Source: Verrucomicrobiales bacterium
GTDB taxonomy: Bacteria > Verrucomicrobiota > Verrucomicrobiia > Verrucomicrobiales > SLCJ01
DNA: 48,746 nucleotides
Direction of reading: 5' to 3'
Assembly: GCA_024636835.1 (NCBI GenBank)
Contig: JAGXGH010000051.1
Span: 1-48,746 of the forward strand
The notes under the pieces were generated by a model. It made no database searches, was not told the DNA's origin, and saw only the letters and a list, made by a program, of their open reading frames with translations. A program made the translations under genes and the position numbers. This document shows, piece by piece, positions 31,870 through 41,646 of this stretch; within the stretch, counting starts at the first letter, position 1; each line of letters opens with the position of its first letter.

Positions 31870-32160
31870 ATGGCCGAATTGATTTCAGACGACAAACTTG
31901 CAGCCTTCATGAAAAAAGTTCCCGAGTGGGATCTCGAAGAAGAAGACAGTCTACTCATCCGTGAATTCGAATTTGATGAATTCATGGAAGCGATCGACTT
32001 TGTGAACAGCGTGGCTGAAATAGCCGATGAAGCTGAGCATCATCCAAAAATCGAAGTCGATGACTCCGTGGTGAAGCTCTTTTTGCGCACCCTTGATCAA
32101 GGTGGATTGACCAAGCTCGATTTCGAGCTGGCAACCCGTATTGATACGCTGGTGGATTGA
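31870..32160 (+). CDS. pterin-4a-carbinolamine dehydratase family protein
   Basis: 96 residues, the usual family length. VPEWDLEEEDSLLIREFEF, FMEAIDFVNSVAEIADEAEHHPKIEV and TLDQGGLTKLDFELATRID follow the PCD/DCoH consensus, including the HHP pair and the GGLT turn. The middle motif reads EHHPK where classical enzymes have NHHP. The family dehydrates 4a-hydroxytetrahydrobiopterin made by aromatic amino acid hydroxylases, or acts in molybdopterin metabolism. No phenylalanine hydroxylase is adjacent, so the partner is unknown. A strong terminator follows. Confidence 0.9.
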   Translation: MAELISDDKLAAFMKKVPEWDLEEEDSLLIREFEFDEFMEAIDFVNSVAEIADEAEHHPKIEVDDSVVKLFLRTLDQGGLTKLDFELATRIDTLVD

Positions 32161-32177
32161 GCATTTCGTTTTTATCC

Positions 32178-32216
32178 AATGGCCGAAACCATCATTCGAT
32201 GGTTTCGGCCATTTTT
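32178..32216 (+). terminator. strong terminator after the pterin dehydratase gene
   Basis: Perfect 16-bp stem AATGGCCGAAACCATC/GATGGTTTCGGCCATT with the loop ATTC, running into TTTTG. The stem starts 17 bp after the stop codon. Confidence 0.9.
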
Positions 32217-32298
32217 GTGTGCTTTTCAAATCACACTTGTATTAGCATGAGGTTATGGGATCGCTTGACCGGATAGCCCAGTGGCTCCCATTCATTAT

Positions 32299-33795
32299 AT
32301 GAAGGCATCGAGGACATGGATTCAAATTCACCCCACGGATAACGTTGCGGTAGCCTTGGTCGTCCTTGTGGCCGGAACCGAGGCGGGTGGCGTGAACTTG
32401 AATAATGACATCGCACGTGGTCATAAATTTGCGCTAGAGACGATCCCAGAGGGTGAGGCCGTAAAGAAATATGGCGCGTCAATCGGCATCGCCTCTTGTG
32501 GGATTTCTGCGGGTCAGTGGGTGCACTCGCACAACTTGCACACTGGCTTAAGTTCCGAGGGAGGATGGAAGTGGAATGGAGCGTCTTTCGCTTTGTTCGA
32601 GAAGACGTCGAACAGAGCGACTTTCTTGGGCTATCGCCGCGCGGATGGATCAGTGGCTATTCGCAATGAGATCTGGGTGATCAATACGGTGGCCTGTGTG
32701 AATCAAACGGCAAGACAACTCGCCGACCAGGCGGACAGACGTTGGGCGGGGAAGGGGATCGATGGTGTCCACACCTTTCCGCATCCCTTCGGCTGTTCGC
32801 AGTTGGGTGATGACTTGGGTCTCACGCGGAAAGCTCTTGCGGGTTTGATTACGCATCCGAATGCGGGTGCCGTCTTGGTGATTGGCTTGGGCTGTGAGAA
32901 TAATCAGATCAGCGATCAGATCGAGGAAGCTGGTGGTGAGACAGGAAGGGTGAGGTGGTTCAACACCCAAGAGGTTGGTGACGAGTATGAGCGAGGGGCG
33001 GAATTGATCGACGAGCTGGCGGAATTGATCAAGAACGACGTGCGGGTGGAGATCCCGGCCAGTGAACTGATTCTAGGGATGAAGTGTGGCGGTAGCGATG
33101 GTCTTAGCGGGATCACGGCGAATCCATTGGTCGGGATGATTGCCGATCGGCATTGCGCGAACGGAGGGACGACCTTGTTGACCGAGGTTCCAGAGATGTT
33201 TGGTGCCGAGGAGGAGTTGTTGGGCCGGACGATCGGTCGCGAGGCATTTGATTCGGTGGTGGCATTGGTTGAAAATTTCAAAGCGTACTTTGTGGCGAAC
33301 AATCAGCCTGTTTATGAAAACCCATCACCGGGAAACAAAGAGGGCGGGATCACCACACTCGAAGAAAAATCGCTGGGCTGTATCCAGAAAGGCGGGCGGG
33401 CTCCCGTGGTGACGACATTGGAATATGGTGAGCCAGCGCCGCGAGGGTTGGGTGGTTTGGCGTTGGTGAATTCACCGGGTAACGACGGGGTGTCCAGCAC
33501 GGCGATGACCGTTGCGGGTGCCCACATGGTTTTGTTTACCACAGGGCGCGGAAATCCCTTGGGTGTGCCTGTTCCTACGATCAAGATCTCCAGCAACTCG
33601 CCACTGGCTGAGCGAAAGCCGGGGTGGATCGATTTTGATGCGGGAAGAATGATCGAGGAGGGCGCATCTGTGGAGACCATCGCCGATGAACTTTTTACCT
33701 TGGTTTTGCAGATCGCATCAGGGGTGGCGACGGCGAAAAACGAAGATCACGGATATCGTGAGATCGCCATTTGGAAGCAAGGGGTGACGCTATAG
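32299..33795 (+). CDS. uxaA: altronate dehydratase (UxaA family)
   Basis: 498 residues from ATG 32299 (MKASRTWIQIHPTDNVAVAL); the GTG six codons upstream is less likely. The N-terminal SAF-type domain has HPTDNVAVALVVL and the conserved early motif GHKFALETIPEGEAVKKYG. The large domain has FLGYRRADGSVAIRNEIWVI, THPNAGAVLVIGLGCENNQ, LGMKCGGSDGLSGITANPL and NSPGNDGVSSTAMTVAGAH, all typical of altronate/galactarate dehydratases. It converts D-altronate to 2-keto-3-deoxygluconate in galacturonate degradation. Tagaturonate reductase lies 181 bp downstream on the same strand and makes its substrate. D-galactarate dehydratase is the main alternative. Confidence 0.9.
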   Translation: MKASRTWIQIHPTDNVAVALVVLVAGTEAGGVNLNNDIARGHKFALETIPEGEAVKKYGASIGIASCGISAGQWVHSHNLHTGLSSEGGWKWNGASFALFEKTSNRATFLGYRRADGSVAIRNEIWVINTVACVNQTARQLADQADRRWAGKGIDGVHTFPHPFGCSQLGDDLGLTRKALAGLITHPNAGAVLVIGLGCENNQISDQIEEAGGETGRVRWFNTQEVGDEYERGAELIDELAELIKNDVRVEIPASELILGMKCGGSDGLSGITANPLVGMIADRHCANGGTTLLTEVPEMFGAEEELLGRTIGREAFDSVVALVENFKAYFVANNQPVYENPSPGNKEGGITTLEEKSLGCIQKGGRAPVVTTLEYGEPAPRGLGGLALVNSPGNDGVSSTAMTVAGAHMVLFTTGRGNPLGVPVPTIKISSNSPLAERKPGWIDFDAGRMIEEGASVETIADELFTLVLQIASGVATAKNEDHGYREIAIWKQGVTL

Positions 33796-33962
33796 TCACG
33801 GGAAGCAATTTTACCATGAAGAACATGAAGTTAGGAGAGTATCAAGCGAGTAGGAAAACACCATTGACTATTGACCATTGTCCATTGACGACACCTCAAA
33901 GGGTATCTTTGTTTGTCGCTCAGTATCCTATCTTCGCTAAATCTAAGCTTCAGAGAAGACCT

Positions 33963-33969
33963 CAGGAGG
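33963..33969 (+). promoter_or_regulatory. ribosome binding site of uxaB
   Basis: AGGAGGT ends 7 bp before the ATG at 33977. It is the clearest Shine-Dalgarno sequence in the window and fixes the start, since most genes here have weak ones. The gap before it (33866-33894) holds a low-complexity run of CCATTGAC-like units. Confidence 0.8.
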
Positions 33970-33976
33970 TGTCCCT

Positions 33977-35134
33977 ATGAAAGTCTTACAATTTGGAACA
34001 GGACGGTTTTTACGTGGATACTTCGGACCGATATTCGCGCAGTCCGAAGGCGATATCAGCGTATCCATGTTGCAGTCGCGTGCGGTATCGAAATCCGGCG
34101 ATGCCATGCGTCAGGGGTTTCGTGGTGGTGTGCCGGTGCTTGTGCGCGGGCTTCGAGGCGATGAGCTTATCGATACGGTCTACGAGGTGCTGGTTTACGA
34201 TGGGATTCTTCGCATCGGCGTGGATGAGGACATGGGCTCGTTACTGCTCGCTGCGCAGGATCCAGAGATGGAGTGGATTGTTTCCAATACAACGGAAGCA
34301 GGTTTGCAACTCATCGATGATGACCCGAGGTATCATGAGAAGTTGGACATGCCAATGCAATCGTTTCCCGCACGTCTTTGCTACTTGTTAAGGTGTCGAT
34401 TTGATATTGGTCTTTCGGCACCAGTAGTCATGCCTACGGAACTCGTGGAGAATAACGGAGAGGTGCTGAAGGGATTCGTCGTCGAGCAGGCGTGTCGATG
34501 GGGCGAGGATGATCCGTTCATTGAGTGGTTGCGATCCGAGGTACAATGGCTGACTACGCTGGTCGATCGCATGGTTGTCGATGTGCCGAGCGATCATGAA
34601 TTGGCATGCGACCCAATGGCGGTGATGACGGAACCGTATTCCTTGTTAGCGATTAAATCCCCAGGTCAAGATACCCCTCAGATTGAGAAGGTGCGTGAAA
34701 TCCTCGACCGAGCAAATGGCGAGGCGACGGAGGTTTTGTGGACCGACGACCTCAGTCCCATCGCTTTGCAGAAAGTCCGCGTGCTCAATGGCCTGCACAC
34801 TGCGATGGTTGCTCGTGGATTGCCGGAAGGAGTGCAAACGGTCAACGAGTTCATGCAAGACGGCGAGCGGAACGCTTGGCTTCGCCGCTTGTTGGAGGAG
34901 GAAATACTTCCGGTGATCGATGGGCGAGTGAGCGACGGACCCGCCTATGCGGAAGAAGTGCTGACACGTTTCCGAAATCCATTTTTTCACCACCGTTTGG
35001 CCGATATCGCGATGGCCCATACGACAAAATTACAGACACGGCTCGAGCCAACGAGGAATGAGTTTGTCGAGCGCTTCGGTCGCGAACCCGAAATTCTTAG
35101 TGCGATCCTACGTGGGAACTATGGAGAGATTTAG
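33977..35134 (+). CDS. uxaB: tagaturonate reductase / mannitol dehydrogenase family
   Basis: 385 residues, short for the family (about 480) but complete: Rossmann start LQFGTGRFLRGYFGPIF (3-20), IVSNTTEAG (about 95), MPTELVENNGEVLKGFVVEQ, VDRMVVDVPSDHE, then the C-terminal domain with IALQKVRVLNGLHTAMVARG, whose Lys and Asn-x-x-His match the catalytic KxxxxNxxH of polyol-specific long-chain dehydrogenases. It reduces tagaturonate to altronate with NADH, upstream of UxaA. The arrangement uxaA-uxaB without uxaC or a transporter here suggests the remaining genes lie elsewhere. Confidence 0.88.
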   Translation: MKVLQFGTGRFLRGYFGPIFAQSEGDISVSMLQSRAVSKSGDAMRQGFRGGVPVLVRGLRGDELIDTVYEVLVYDGILRIGVDEDMGSLLLAAQDPEMEWIVSNTTEAGLQLIDDDPRYHEKLDMPMQSFPARLCYLLRCRFDIGLSAPVVMPTELVENNGEVLKGFVVEQACRWGEDDPFIEWLRSEVQWLTTLVDRMVVDVPSDHELACDPMAVMTEPYSLLAIKSPGQDTPQIEKVREILDRANGEATEVLWTDDLSPIALQKVRVLNGLHTAMVARGLPEGVQTVNEFMQDGERNAWLRRLLEEEILPVIDGRVSDGPAYAEEVLTRFRNPFFHHRLADIAMAHTTKLQTRLEPTRNEFVERFGREPEILSAILRGNYGEI

Positions 35135-35182
35135 TCAGTTGATACTAAAATATCGATAGCTGACGCCACCGAGACAGTTACC

Positions 35183-35349
35183 GTGGCCGGGGCTTCCAGC
35201 CTCGTAGCCAGAACCTCAACTGTCACTGCGACACTGCTGGGCAATTTCTGAATAGGAAATGTGATTCTGGAGTGAATAGGCTTGCAGATATAAACGTCAG
35301 TCAATATATTTAGACATTGATTGGCTACGCGGCTGGAAGCCACGGCCAC
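35183..35349. mobile_element. 167-bp element with 28-bp terminal inverted repeats
   Basis: The ends 35183-35210 and 35322-35349 are inverted copies over 28 bp with only two mismatches (start GTGGCCG, then GGCTTCCAGCC, CGTAGCCA). The centre is AT-rich with no convincing ORF. No clear target duplication is visible. It fills most of the 316-bp gap between uxaB and the convergent polX, and it resembles a MITE or a large extragenic palindrome. Confidence 0.6.
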
Positions 35350-35450
35350 GATTCTTTTACGCTGATGGAGGTGATATAGGGGAGTAAAAGTCGGGTGGGG
35401 TGAACGGAAGTCACGGACGACTGAAAGTCATCCCACTCAGCTGGAAAGTC

Positions 35451-37217
35451 CTACTTCGCGAGGAATTTTTGGATCTCGCTGAGGTTGCGGGTGTTGAGGA
35501 CGTCTTGTTTGCGGAGCCATCCCTTGCGGGCGACTTCGACGCCGAAGCGGAGCATTTTCAGTCCTTTGACGTTGTGGGCGTCCGGGTTGATGGCGCAGAG
35601 CACACCCTTGTCGCGCGCCTTCTTCCAGTGCCTCCAGTCCATGTCGAGTCGCCATGGGTTCGCGTTGAGTTCGATGACGGTTCCGGTCTCGGCGGCGGCG
35701 TTGATGACGGCATCGTGGTCGAGTGCGTAGGGTTCGCGCTTGAGAAGAAGTCTGCCGGTGGAGTGGCCGAGCATGGTGACGTGCGGGTTACGGATAGCGG
35801 CGATCACGCGCTCGGTCTGATCCTTTTCCGAAAGGGTGAATGCGTTGTGCACCGAGGCGACGCAGTAGTCGAGCTCCGAGAGCAATTCGTCTGGGAAATC
35901 GAGTGAGCCGTCGCGGAGGATGTCGACTTCCGAGCCGGCGAGTAGTCTGAAATCGATTCCAATGCTCTCGTAGTGAGCGTTGAGTTCGGCAATCTGATCG
36001 ATCTGTTGACGTAGTCGCGACCCATCGAGACCGTTGGCTTGGAACGATGCTTTCGAGTGGTCGGCAATTCCGAGGTATTGTAATCCGAGGTCCATGGCGG
36101 CGTCGGCCATTTCTTCTAGGGTGTGCGCACCATCTGATGCTCTGGTGTGGTTGTGGAAGGTGCCACGAAGATCAGTCAGCTCGATAAGTCGAGGCAGGGC
36201 TCCTTCCTCGGCGGCTTCGAATTCACCTCGGTTCTCGCGTAGCTCGGGTGGAATGTAATCCATCCCAAGGAATCGATAGAGATCGGCTTCGGTAGTAATG
36301 TCTGAAATTTCGGCAGGGGAGTCGCTATCGATTGGGGTCAATGCGTATTCGTTGAGGGATAGTCCCTTCTTACGCATGCGAGATCTCAGTTCGACATTGT
36401 GTTCCTTACTTCCGGTAAAGTAGGAGAGCGCGAAAGGAAGTTCAGTGGCGGAGATGGCACGGAGGTCGCACTGCAATCCGTTATCCAAGTTGATGGAGAC
36501 TTTGGTTTTCCCGTGAGCAATGACGCGCGATACGAATGGTGCGGCGGCAAACTGATCGCAAACGGCTTCGGGAGATTTCGTGGTAACGAGGAAGTCGAGG
36601 TCGCCGACAGTTTCCTTTCCTCGGCGTAGCGATCCGGCGACTTCGACGTTACTTGTCTCGGCAAGAGACTTGAGGAAGTCTGCTATCATTTCCGCGGCAT
36701 GTGTGGCGATATGGCGATGGAAGCGGTCGGCGTTGCTTTCGCGGAAGGCGATATTTTCGAGGATATTCTCGACGGTTTTCTTTCCAAAGCCGGAGAGTTC
36801 TGAAACTTTTCCGTTTACGCAGACCTCTTTGAGGCTGGCAATGGAATCGACATTGAGTTTTTGATAGAGGGCTTGGATCTTTTTGGGCCCGATACCCTGA
36901 ATCTCGAAGAGTTCGAAGATAGTGGGTGGAAATTCGGCTCGTAATTCCTTATGAAAGGTCATCTCACCGGTGGTGGCGAGTTCGTGGAGCTTTTCTTGAA
37001 GTGCTTTACCAATCCCTTTGATCTCGCCGAGGCGGTTTTCTTTTGCCTCGGTAACGATATCGCCGTCGAAACTGCGGACGATTTCTGCGCCATTGCGGTA
37101 GGCACGAATTTTGAAAGGATTTTCACCCTTCAGATCGAGAAGGGTGGCAATTTCTTCGAGAGTGTCAGCTAGGGTGTCGCGGTCGGGGGAGTCGGGCATG
37201 TTGTGAATAGTTTCCAT
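35451..37217 (-). CDS. polX: PolX-type DNA polymerase with C-terminal PHP domain
   Basis: 588 residues, the normal length of bacterial PolX. The N-terminal 8-kDa and helix-hairpin-helix parts (IKGIGKALQEKLHEL, IQGIGPKKIQALYQKL, LSGFGKKTVENIL) bind gapped DNA. The palm carries GSLRRGKETVGDLDFLV with metal-binding Asp206 and Asp208. The PHP domain starts near 350 with LRGTFHNHTRASDGAHTLEEM, then GIADHSK, AGSEVDI, SVHNAF, LGHSTGRLL, ELNANPWRLD and CAINPDAH: the His/Asp metal cluster of 3'-5' exonuclease PHP. It acts in base-excision repair gap filling. A second start at 37199 (MPDSPDRDT) is possible. Divergent from ilvB. Confidence 0.93.
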   Translation of the reverse strand: METIHNMPDSPDRDTLADTLEEIATLLDLKGENPFKIRAYRNGAEIVRSFDGDIVTEAKENRLGEIKGIGKALQEKLHELATTGEMTFHKELRAEFPPTIFELFEIQGIGPKKIQALYQKLNVDSIASLKEVCVNGKVSELSGFGKKTVENILENIAFRESNADRFHRHIATHAAEMIADFLKSLAETSNVEVAGSLRRGKETVGDLDFLVTTKSPEAVCDQFAAAPFVSRVIAHGKTKVSINLDNGLQCDLRAISATELPFALSYFTGSKEHNVELRSRMRKKGLSLNEYALTPIDSDSPAEISDITTEADLYRFLGMDYIPPELRENRGEFEAAEEGALPRLIELTDLRGTFHNHTRASDGAHTLEEMADAAMDLGLQYLGIADHSKASFQANGLDGSRLRQQIDQIAELNAHYESIGIDFRLLAGSEVDILRDGSLDFPDELLSELDYCVASVHNAFTLSEKDQTERVIAAIRNPHVTMLGHSTGRLLLKREPYALDHDAVINAAAETGTVIELNANPWRLDMDWRHWKKARDKGVLCAINPDAHNVKGLKMLRFGVEVARKGWLRKQDVLNTRNLSEIQKFLAK

Positions 37218-37399
37218 CGCTTGTCGGATCTCGCCAAGTCTTTCTGAAACCTTGGTGGAAAAATTCAGAGTTTACTCATTTTTCTCTGTTTTGAATTGTT
37301 TGAGGGGTGTTTGTGTTGGTTGTTTTTGTCAAAATCGGCAATTTCTCTAGGCGATGCTCTGAAAAAATGCAGATTTAGACCAAAAATAGGCAATTTTCT

Positions 37400-37429
37400 T
37401 TGACTTAAGGTGTCTGAAAAGCGAATAGT
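37400..37429 (+). promoter_or_regulatory. possible ilvB promoter in a long leader
   Basis: TTGACT (37400-37405) with AATAGT (37424-37429) 18 bp away matches a weak sigma70 promoter. The 333-bp gap between polX and ilvB is T-rich and would leave a leader of about 115 nt. I found no T-box motif and no leader peptide rich in Leu, Val or Ile codons. Confidence 0.3.
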
Positions 37430-37550
37430 TTGTGTTCTCATCCTTAATTTGGTGAGGGCACGTTCAATCTCTGGCGGATAGCTGGAGCATGTAACGAAAC
37501 AATAACGGACATCCCATGTGGGCAAATGTCTGTCAAAACTTAAAATTACT

Positions 37551-39281
37551 ATGAGTGAGGATACGCAAATCGATGGCGCACAGGCCTTGATCAAAACTCT
37601 CGACCAACTCGGAGTGGAATACATTTTTGGATATTCCGGCGGGGCGGCAATTCCTATTTTTGATGCCTTGGAGACGGTAAAGACTTCGATGAAGTTTGTC
37701 CTGACTCGCCACGAACAGGGCGCTGTGCACATGGCTGACGGGTACGCACGTGTGACGGGCAAGCCGGCTGTGGTGCTCGTTACGAGTGGACCTGGCGCAG
37801 GGAACACGATCACCGGTATCATGACTGCGCAGATGGATTCTGTGCCAATGCTGATTGTGACTGGTCAACAGGTGACATGGATGCTTGGCAAGGATGCCTT
37901 CCAGGAGGCGGATATTTTTGGCATTACCATGCCGGTGGTGAAGCATAATTATTTGGTGCGCGAAACCAATGCGCTGCCGCGGATTGCGCGTGAGGCCTAT
38001 CACATAGCGACGACTGGCCGTCCTGGTCCGGTGCTCATCGATATTCCTAAGGACATAAGCCAAGGGCCGTTCAGCGGTGATTTGGATGCTAAACCCGATC
38101 TTCCAGGTTACAACCCCGAGCGCCACTTCAAGGTGGACAACGAGGCGATTGTCGAGGCGGCCAAGTTGTTGCGTCTTTCAGAGCGCCCATTGATTCTTGC
38201 CGGTCACGGTGTGTTGATCTCCGGTGCACAGGATGAATTGAAAGCGTTGGCTGAAGAACTTAATTCACCGGTGACTACGACGCTGCTTGGTAAGGGCGCG
38301 TTCCCCGAAGATCACGATTTGTGCCTGGGGATGCTTGGTATGCACGGAACGGCCTACGCGAATAAGGCCGTCTGCGAGTGTGATCTGATTTTGAATATCG
38401 GATCGCGTTTCGACGACCGAATCATCGGTCAGGCGGATCAGTTCGGAAAGAATGCCAAGATCATTCACATCGACATCGACAATTCCGAGATGGACAAGAT
38501 GATCGTTGCCGACGTGCACGTGGTTTCCGATGCCAAGTCGGCGATCAATGAACTCGCCAAACACGTCGCCAAACTTCCTACCGAACCTTGGTTGGCGAAG
38601 CTTGATGGATATAAGAAGAAGTATCCGTTGGCATATCGCAAGCAGGGTGGATTGCGAATGCAGCAGGTGATCGATGAGATTTACCAGCTGACAAATGGTG
38701 AGGCGATTGTCACGACGGACGTTGGTCAGCACCAGATGTGGGCTGCGCAGTTTTATAAGACACGTGTGCCGAACCACTGGCTTAGTTCTGGCGGTGCAGG
38801 GACGATGGGCTTTGGTTTCCCTGCGGCTATTGGCGCACAGTTTGCGGCTCCGAAGAAGCAAGTGATTGCGATTGTCGGAGATGGTGGATTCCAGATGACA
38901 TTGTTCGAACTGGCGACGGCTGTGATCCACAAATTGCCGATCATCATCCTAGTGCTGAACAACCACTACCTCGGCATGGTGCGTCAGTGGCAGGAGCTGT
39001 TTTTCGAGGATCGTGAAAGCGGTGTGGATCTCGATGGAAATCCGGATTTCGTAAAACTCGCAGAAGCTTACGGAGCTTACGGATTCCACATTCGTCGTCC
39101 GGCAGATGTGACGAAAGTGCTGAAGAAGGCACTCGAAATCACCGACGGGCCAGTAGTGATCAACGCGGAGTGCGTGAAGAAGGAAAATGTGTTTCCGATG
39201 ATTCCGGCAGGTGCCGCGTTGGAGGACATGCTGACCGAGCCGCCGAAAGAGCGCATGGCAAAACCAGTTGGCTCGACCTAA
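37551..39281 (+). CDS. ilvB: acetolactate synthase, large (catalytic) subunit
   Basis: 576 residues from ATG 37551 ([20 protein letters not shown]); an earlier frame start lacks homology-like sequence. Signature segments: [30 protein letters not shown] with catalytic Glu55, [42 protein letters not shown], and the ThDP/Mg motif [14 protein letters not shown] to [13 protein letters not shown] (about 443-475). It condenses two pyruvates, or pyruvate with 2-ketobutyrate, in valine, leucine and isoleucine synthesis. The regulatory subunit gene follows 52 bp later. Catabolic ALS lacks such a partner, so the biosynthetic form is meant. Confidence 0.96.
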   Translation: MSEDTQIDGAQALIKTLDQLGVEYIFGYSGGAAIPIFDALETVKTSMKFVLTRHEQGAVHMADGYARVTGKPAVVLVTSGPGAGNTITGIMTAQMDSVPMLIVTGQQVTWMLGKDAFQEADIFGITMPVVKHNYLVRETNALPRIAREAYHIATTGRPGPVLIDIPKDISQGPFSGDLDAKPDLPGYNPERHFKVDNEAIVEAAKLLRLSERPLILAGHGVLISGAQDELKALAEELNSPVTTTLLGKGAFPEDHDLCLGMLGMHGTAYANKAVCECDLILNIGSRFDDRIIGQADQFGKNAKIIHIDIDNSEMDKMIVADVHVVSDAKSAINELAKHVAKLPTEPWLAKLDGYKKKYPLAYRKQGGLRMQQVIDEIYQLTNGEAIVTTDVGQHQMWAAQFYKTRVPNHWLSSGGAGTMGFGFPAAIGAQFAAPKKQVIAIVGDGGFQMTLFELATAVIHKLPIIILVLNNHYLGMVRQWQELFFEDRESGVDLDGNPDFVKLAEAYGAYGFHIRRPADVTKVLKKALEITDGPVVINAECVKKENVFPMIPAGAALEDMLTEPPKERMAKPVGST

Positions 39282-39333
39282 GCCGACAAAGCCACGAATC
39301 ATCAAACGTTTAAATTTTTTACTTTTCTATACC

Positions 39334-39882
39334 ATGGTTAAAGATCGCAACATCATCACAACGGACTCTGTTGGAGTCACGTTCACAGAGCCTACTGAAG
39401 GGCACACACTCAGCGTGCATGTAAATAACACACCTGGTGTGCTCGCGCGTATCGCTCAGGTTTTCTCACGTCGAGGGTACAATATCGACTCGCTCGTCGT
39501 GTCTCAGGGGCGTGATTCACGCTTTGCTCGCATGACAATCGGAGTCAGCGGTGATCCGGAAATTCTCGATCAGATTATCCGTCAGGTGAACAAACTGATC
39601 GATGTCATTCAGTGCTCTGAGCACACGTCGAAGGACTCTGTCGTGAAGGAACTTATCCTCGTGAAGATGCGTGTGGGATCAGATGATCGCACAGAGGCGC
39701 TTCAGATCGTCGAGCACTTTAGTGGCAAGGCGGTAGACCTCACCGAGACGTCGATGATTGCGCTGATTCAGGGCAATTCCGACAAGATAGACGCCGCTGT
39801 GCGGATGTTCGGAAAATACGAAATCGTCGAAACCGTTCGCACTGGTAAGGTGGTGATGGCACGCGGCGAAGAGCAGACCTAG
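39334..39882 (+). CDS. ilvN: acetolactate synthase, small (regulatory) subunit
   Basis: 182 residues from ATG 39334 (MVKDRNIITTDSVG). The N-terminal ACT domain (HTLSVHVNNTPGVLARIAQV, FSRRGYNIDSLVVSQ, RFARMTIGVSGD) binds valine for feedback inhibition. The C-terminal ALS_ss_C domain (VKELILVKMRV, LQIVEHFSGKAVDLTETSM) follows. Length is as usual for IlvH/IlvN long forms. It is co-oriented with ilvB and probably in one transcript. The start falls in an unusual AT-rich patch (TTTAAATTTTTTACTTTTC) without a clear ribosome binding site. Confidence 0.95.
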   Translation: MVKDRNIITTDSVGVTFTEPTEGHTLSVHVNNTPGVLARIAQVFSRRGYNIDSLVVSQGRDSRFARMTIGVSGDPEILDQIIRQVNKLIDVIQCSEHTSKDSVVKELILVKMRVGSDDRTEALQIVEHFSGKAVDLTETSMIALIQGNSDKIDAAVRMFGKYEIVETVRTGKVVMARGEEQT

Positions 39883-39933
39883 GATACTTCGTAAACTTTC
39901 AAAATAGTCGGAATAATCCTCTGTCATTACAGA

Positions 39934-40725
39934 TCACTGATCACCATTTTCTTGCTCACCGTTTGTCTGCTTGCGGGTATCGAGAAGTTTTCTCAGACGT
40001 TTCAATTCGGGATCGTTTTCGAGTTCGCTTTTTTCGCGTTTGATTACGTCGTTGGGTAGTGGTTCCAAGCGAGGTCGTTGTGCCTGAAGCGATACATACC
40101 AGTCGCGCCCGGCTTTGATCATTGAGGTGAGTCGAAGGTTGGATACCAGCATGACTTCTTCACGATGTCTGGTGCGTGTGACGAAGTGGACGGTGCGAGC
40201 CTCATCTTCCGTCGCTAGGCCAAGGATCTTGATGCTGACGCTATCCATGGGTGTGGGCTCGGCAGATGGGTTGGTTTCTACTTGGCGGTTGTTGACCTTG
40301 ACGTAGAATTCTTTGGCGCCTATGTCGGTCATCTGCTCCATCGAGTCGAAGCCGAGTTCATTGAGGATATCCCGCATTCGTGCGCGTTTTGACCCTTCGA
40401 GGGTGACGGCATCGAGTTGAGTTCTCACCGCATTGAGCGTACGAAACTTGTAAGCTTCGAGCGATGTGGGTTCGATGTACTGAACGGCTTCAAGGTAATG
40501 GTTGGAAATCGATGCCTTGAGGTAGGCAGTGAGTGATTCCACGGCTGGATGGGACTCTGCTGCTTTGGCGATTTTCTCTCCGATTTCTGCTCCTGGCACT
40601 GGTGGTAGCGCGGAAATTTCCGGATCCTGATTTTGAGCGTAGCCTTGAGTGAGCAGGGAGATTCCGGCGAGAAGGGTAGCGAGAATTCCAGGAGATGAGC
40701 AGAGGGTTTGAAGTGGTAATTTCAT
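39934..40725 (-). CDS. secreted hypothetical protein
   Basis: 263 residues. A signal peptide (ILATLLAGISLLTQGYAQ, 14-31) is followed by a Pro-containing linker and a helical domain (YLKASISNHYLEAVQYIEP, RTQLDAVTLEGSKRARMRDIL) and a beta part (AKEFYVKVNNRQVE, SVSIKILGLATEDEARTVHFV, EVMLVSNLRL). The C terminus is strongly charged (DVIKREKSELENDPELKRL). I do not recognise a family. The beta part resembles NTF2-like or DUF4878-type domains that sense or support periplasmic partners, but this is only an impression. It is convergent with ilvN, 51 bp apart. Confidence 0.6.
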   Translation of the reverse strand: MKLPLQTLCSSPGILATLLAGISLLTQGYAQNQDPEISALPPVPGAEIGEKIAKAAESHPAVESLTAYLKASISNHYLEAVQYIEPTSLEAYKFRTLNAVRTQLDAVTLEGSKRARMRDILNELGFDSMEQMTDIGAKEFYVKVNNRQVETNPSAEPTPMDSVSIKILGLATEDEARTVHFVTRTRHREEVMLVSNLRLTSMIKAGRDWYVSLQAQRPRLEPLPNDVIKREKSELENDPELKRLRKLLDTRKQTNGEQENGDQ

Positions 40726-40894
40726 GAAATAGGTCGGATATATTTACCCTCGCCGAAAACGGTTGAACATGTCAACTATCGAGAGAAATAAACCGTTGGT
40801 TGGCGCGCGTTAATTACATCTTTATAGATTCCAGATAATTGTTACGTTCGAGAGCGCTCTACGGACACAGCGTTCGCGATACGAGTTATTCCCC

Positions 40895-41635
40895 ATGCCT
40901 GAACCTTCCCACGAATCCCCACAGTATCCACTCAGGTGGCGCGGACCATTGCCAGATCGTGGAGCGAGAGAAGGCGCTGTCAGATGGTTGGTGATCCTTA
41001 ATGTCCTGGTCTTTGTGTTGGTGGATTGGGTGCCAGGAAACGCGATATACTACCTGTATGGTCTCTCTCGTGAGACCTTGGAGGAGGGGCGGATTTATAC
41101 TTTAGTGACGCACATGTTTCTGCATGGTGGCTTGCTCCACCTGGGTGCGAACATGATCGCGCTCTATTCGTTTGGAAGGGTGGTCGAGAATGTTGCCGGG
41201 GTAAGGAGACTGATAATTGTGTATACCTTGGGTGGAATAGTAGGCGGCTTGTTACAGGTTTTTCTGACGCCGACTATCCTGTTGGTGGGGGCATCAGGCG
41301 GGGTGTTCGCAGTTGTCCTTGCGTTCTGCTGGATGAATTGGTCGGAGCATGTCCACCTCTTGTTGGTATTTGTGATTCCGCTCAAAGTGAAGGGGCGCGC
41401 TCTGGCGATTGGCTTACTTGGTGGGTCCGTTTTACTTGGTCTGTGGGCGCAGTTTGCTCCGGCCTCCGCTGGCGTGGTGGGAATGATAGGCCACTGGGCC
41501 CACCTCGGTGGTGGCCTTGTGGGATTCGCCTTCGGAGCGGTGTGGTTTCGCGAGCGTGTGGTGACACGTGAAATGCTTATCCGCGAGCGGATATTGAATC
41601 AGCGCCGTCTCTCGCAGGGTGACGATATTTCCTAG
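40895..41635 (+). CDS. rhomboid family intramembrane serine protease
   Basis: 246 residues with six transmembrane helices. MFLHGGLLHLGANMIALY carries the conserved His and Asn of helix 2, LVGASGGVFAVV holds the nucleophile Ser134 in GASGG, and GHWAHLGGGLVGFAFG holds the catalytic His203. An N-terminal cytoplasmic stretch and a basic, Arg-rich C-terminal tail are normal for the family. It cleaves membrane proteins within the bilayer; the natural substrate is unknown. No operon partner is seen; it converges with the FHA gene 11 bp away. Confidence 0.93.
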   Translation: MPEPSHESPQYPLRWRGPLPDRGAREGAVRWLVILNVLVFVLVDWVPGNAIYYLYGLSRETLEEGRIYTLVTHMFLHGGLLHLGANMIALYSFGRVVENVAGVRRLIIVYTLGGIVGGLLQVFLTPTILLVGASGGVFAVVLAFCWMNWSEHVHLLLVFVIPLKVKGRALAIGLLGGSVLLGLWAQFAPASAGVVGMIGHWAHLGGGLVGFAFGAVWFRERVVTREMLIRERILNQRRLSQGDDIS

Positions 41636-41646
41636 TGTCTCGCCGG

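Noticed and set aside
35131..35349. 72-codon minus-strand ORF in the uxaB-polX gap
   Set aside because: It coincides with the palindromic element and its composition follows the inverted repeat; no start signal or homology-like pattern.
37218..37550. T-box or leader-peptide attenuator for ilvB
   Set aside because: No T-box sequence and no short ORF rich in branched-chain codons could be found in the leader.
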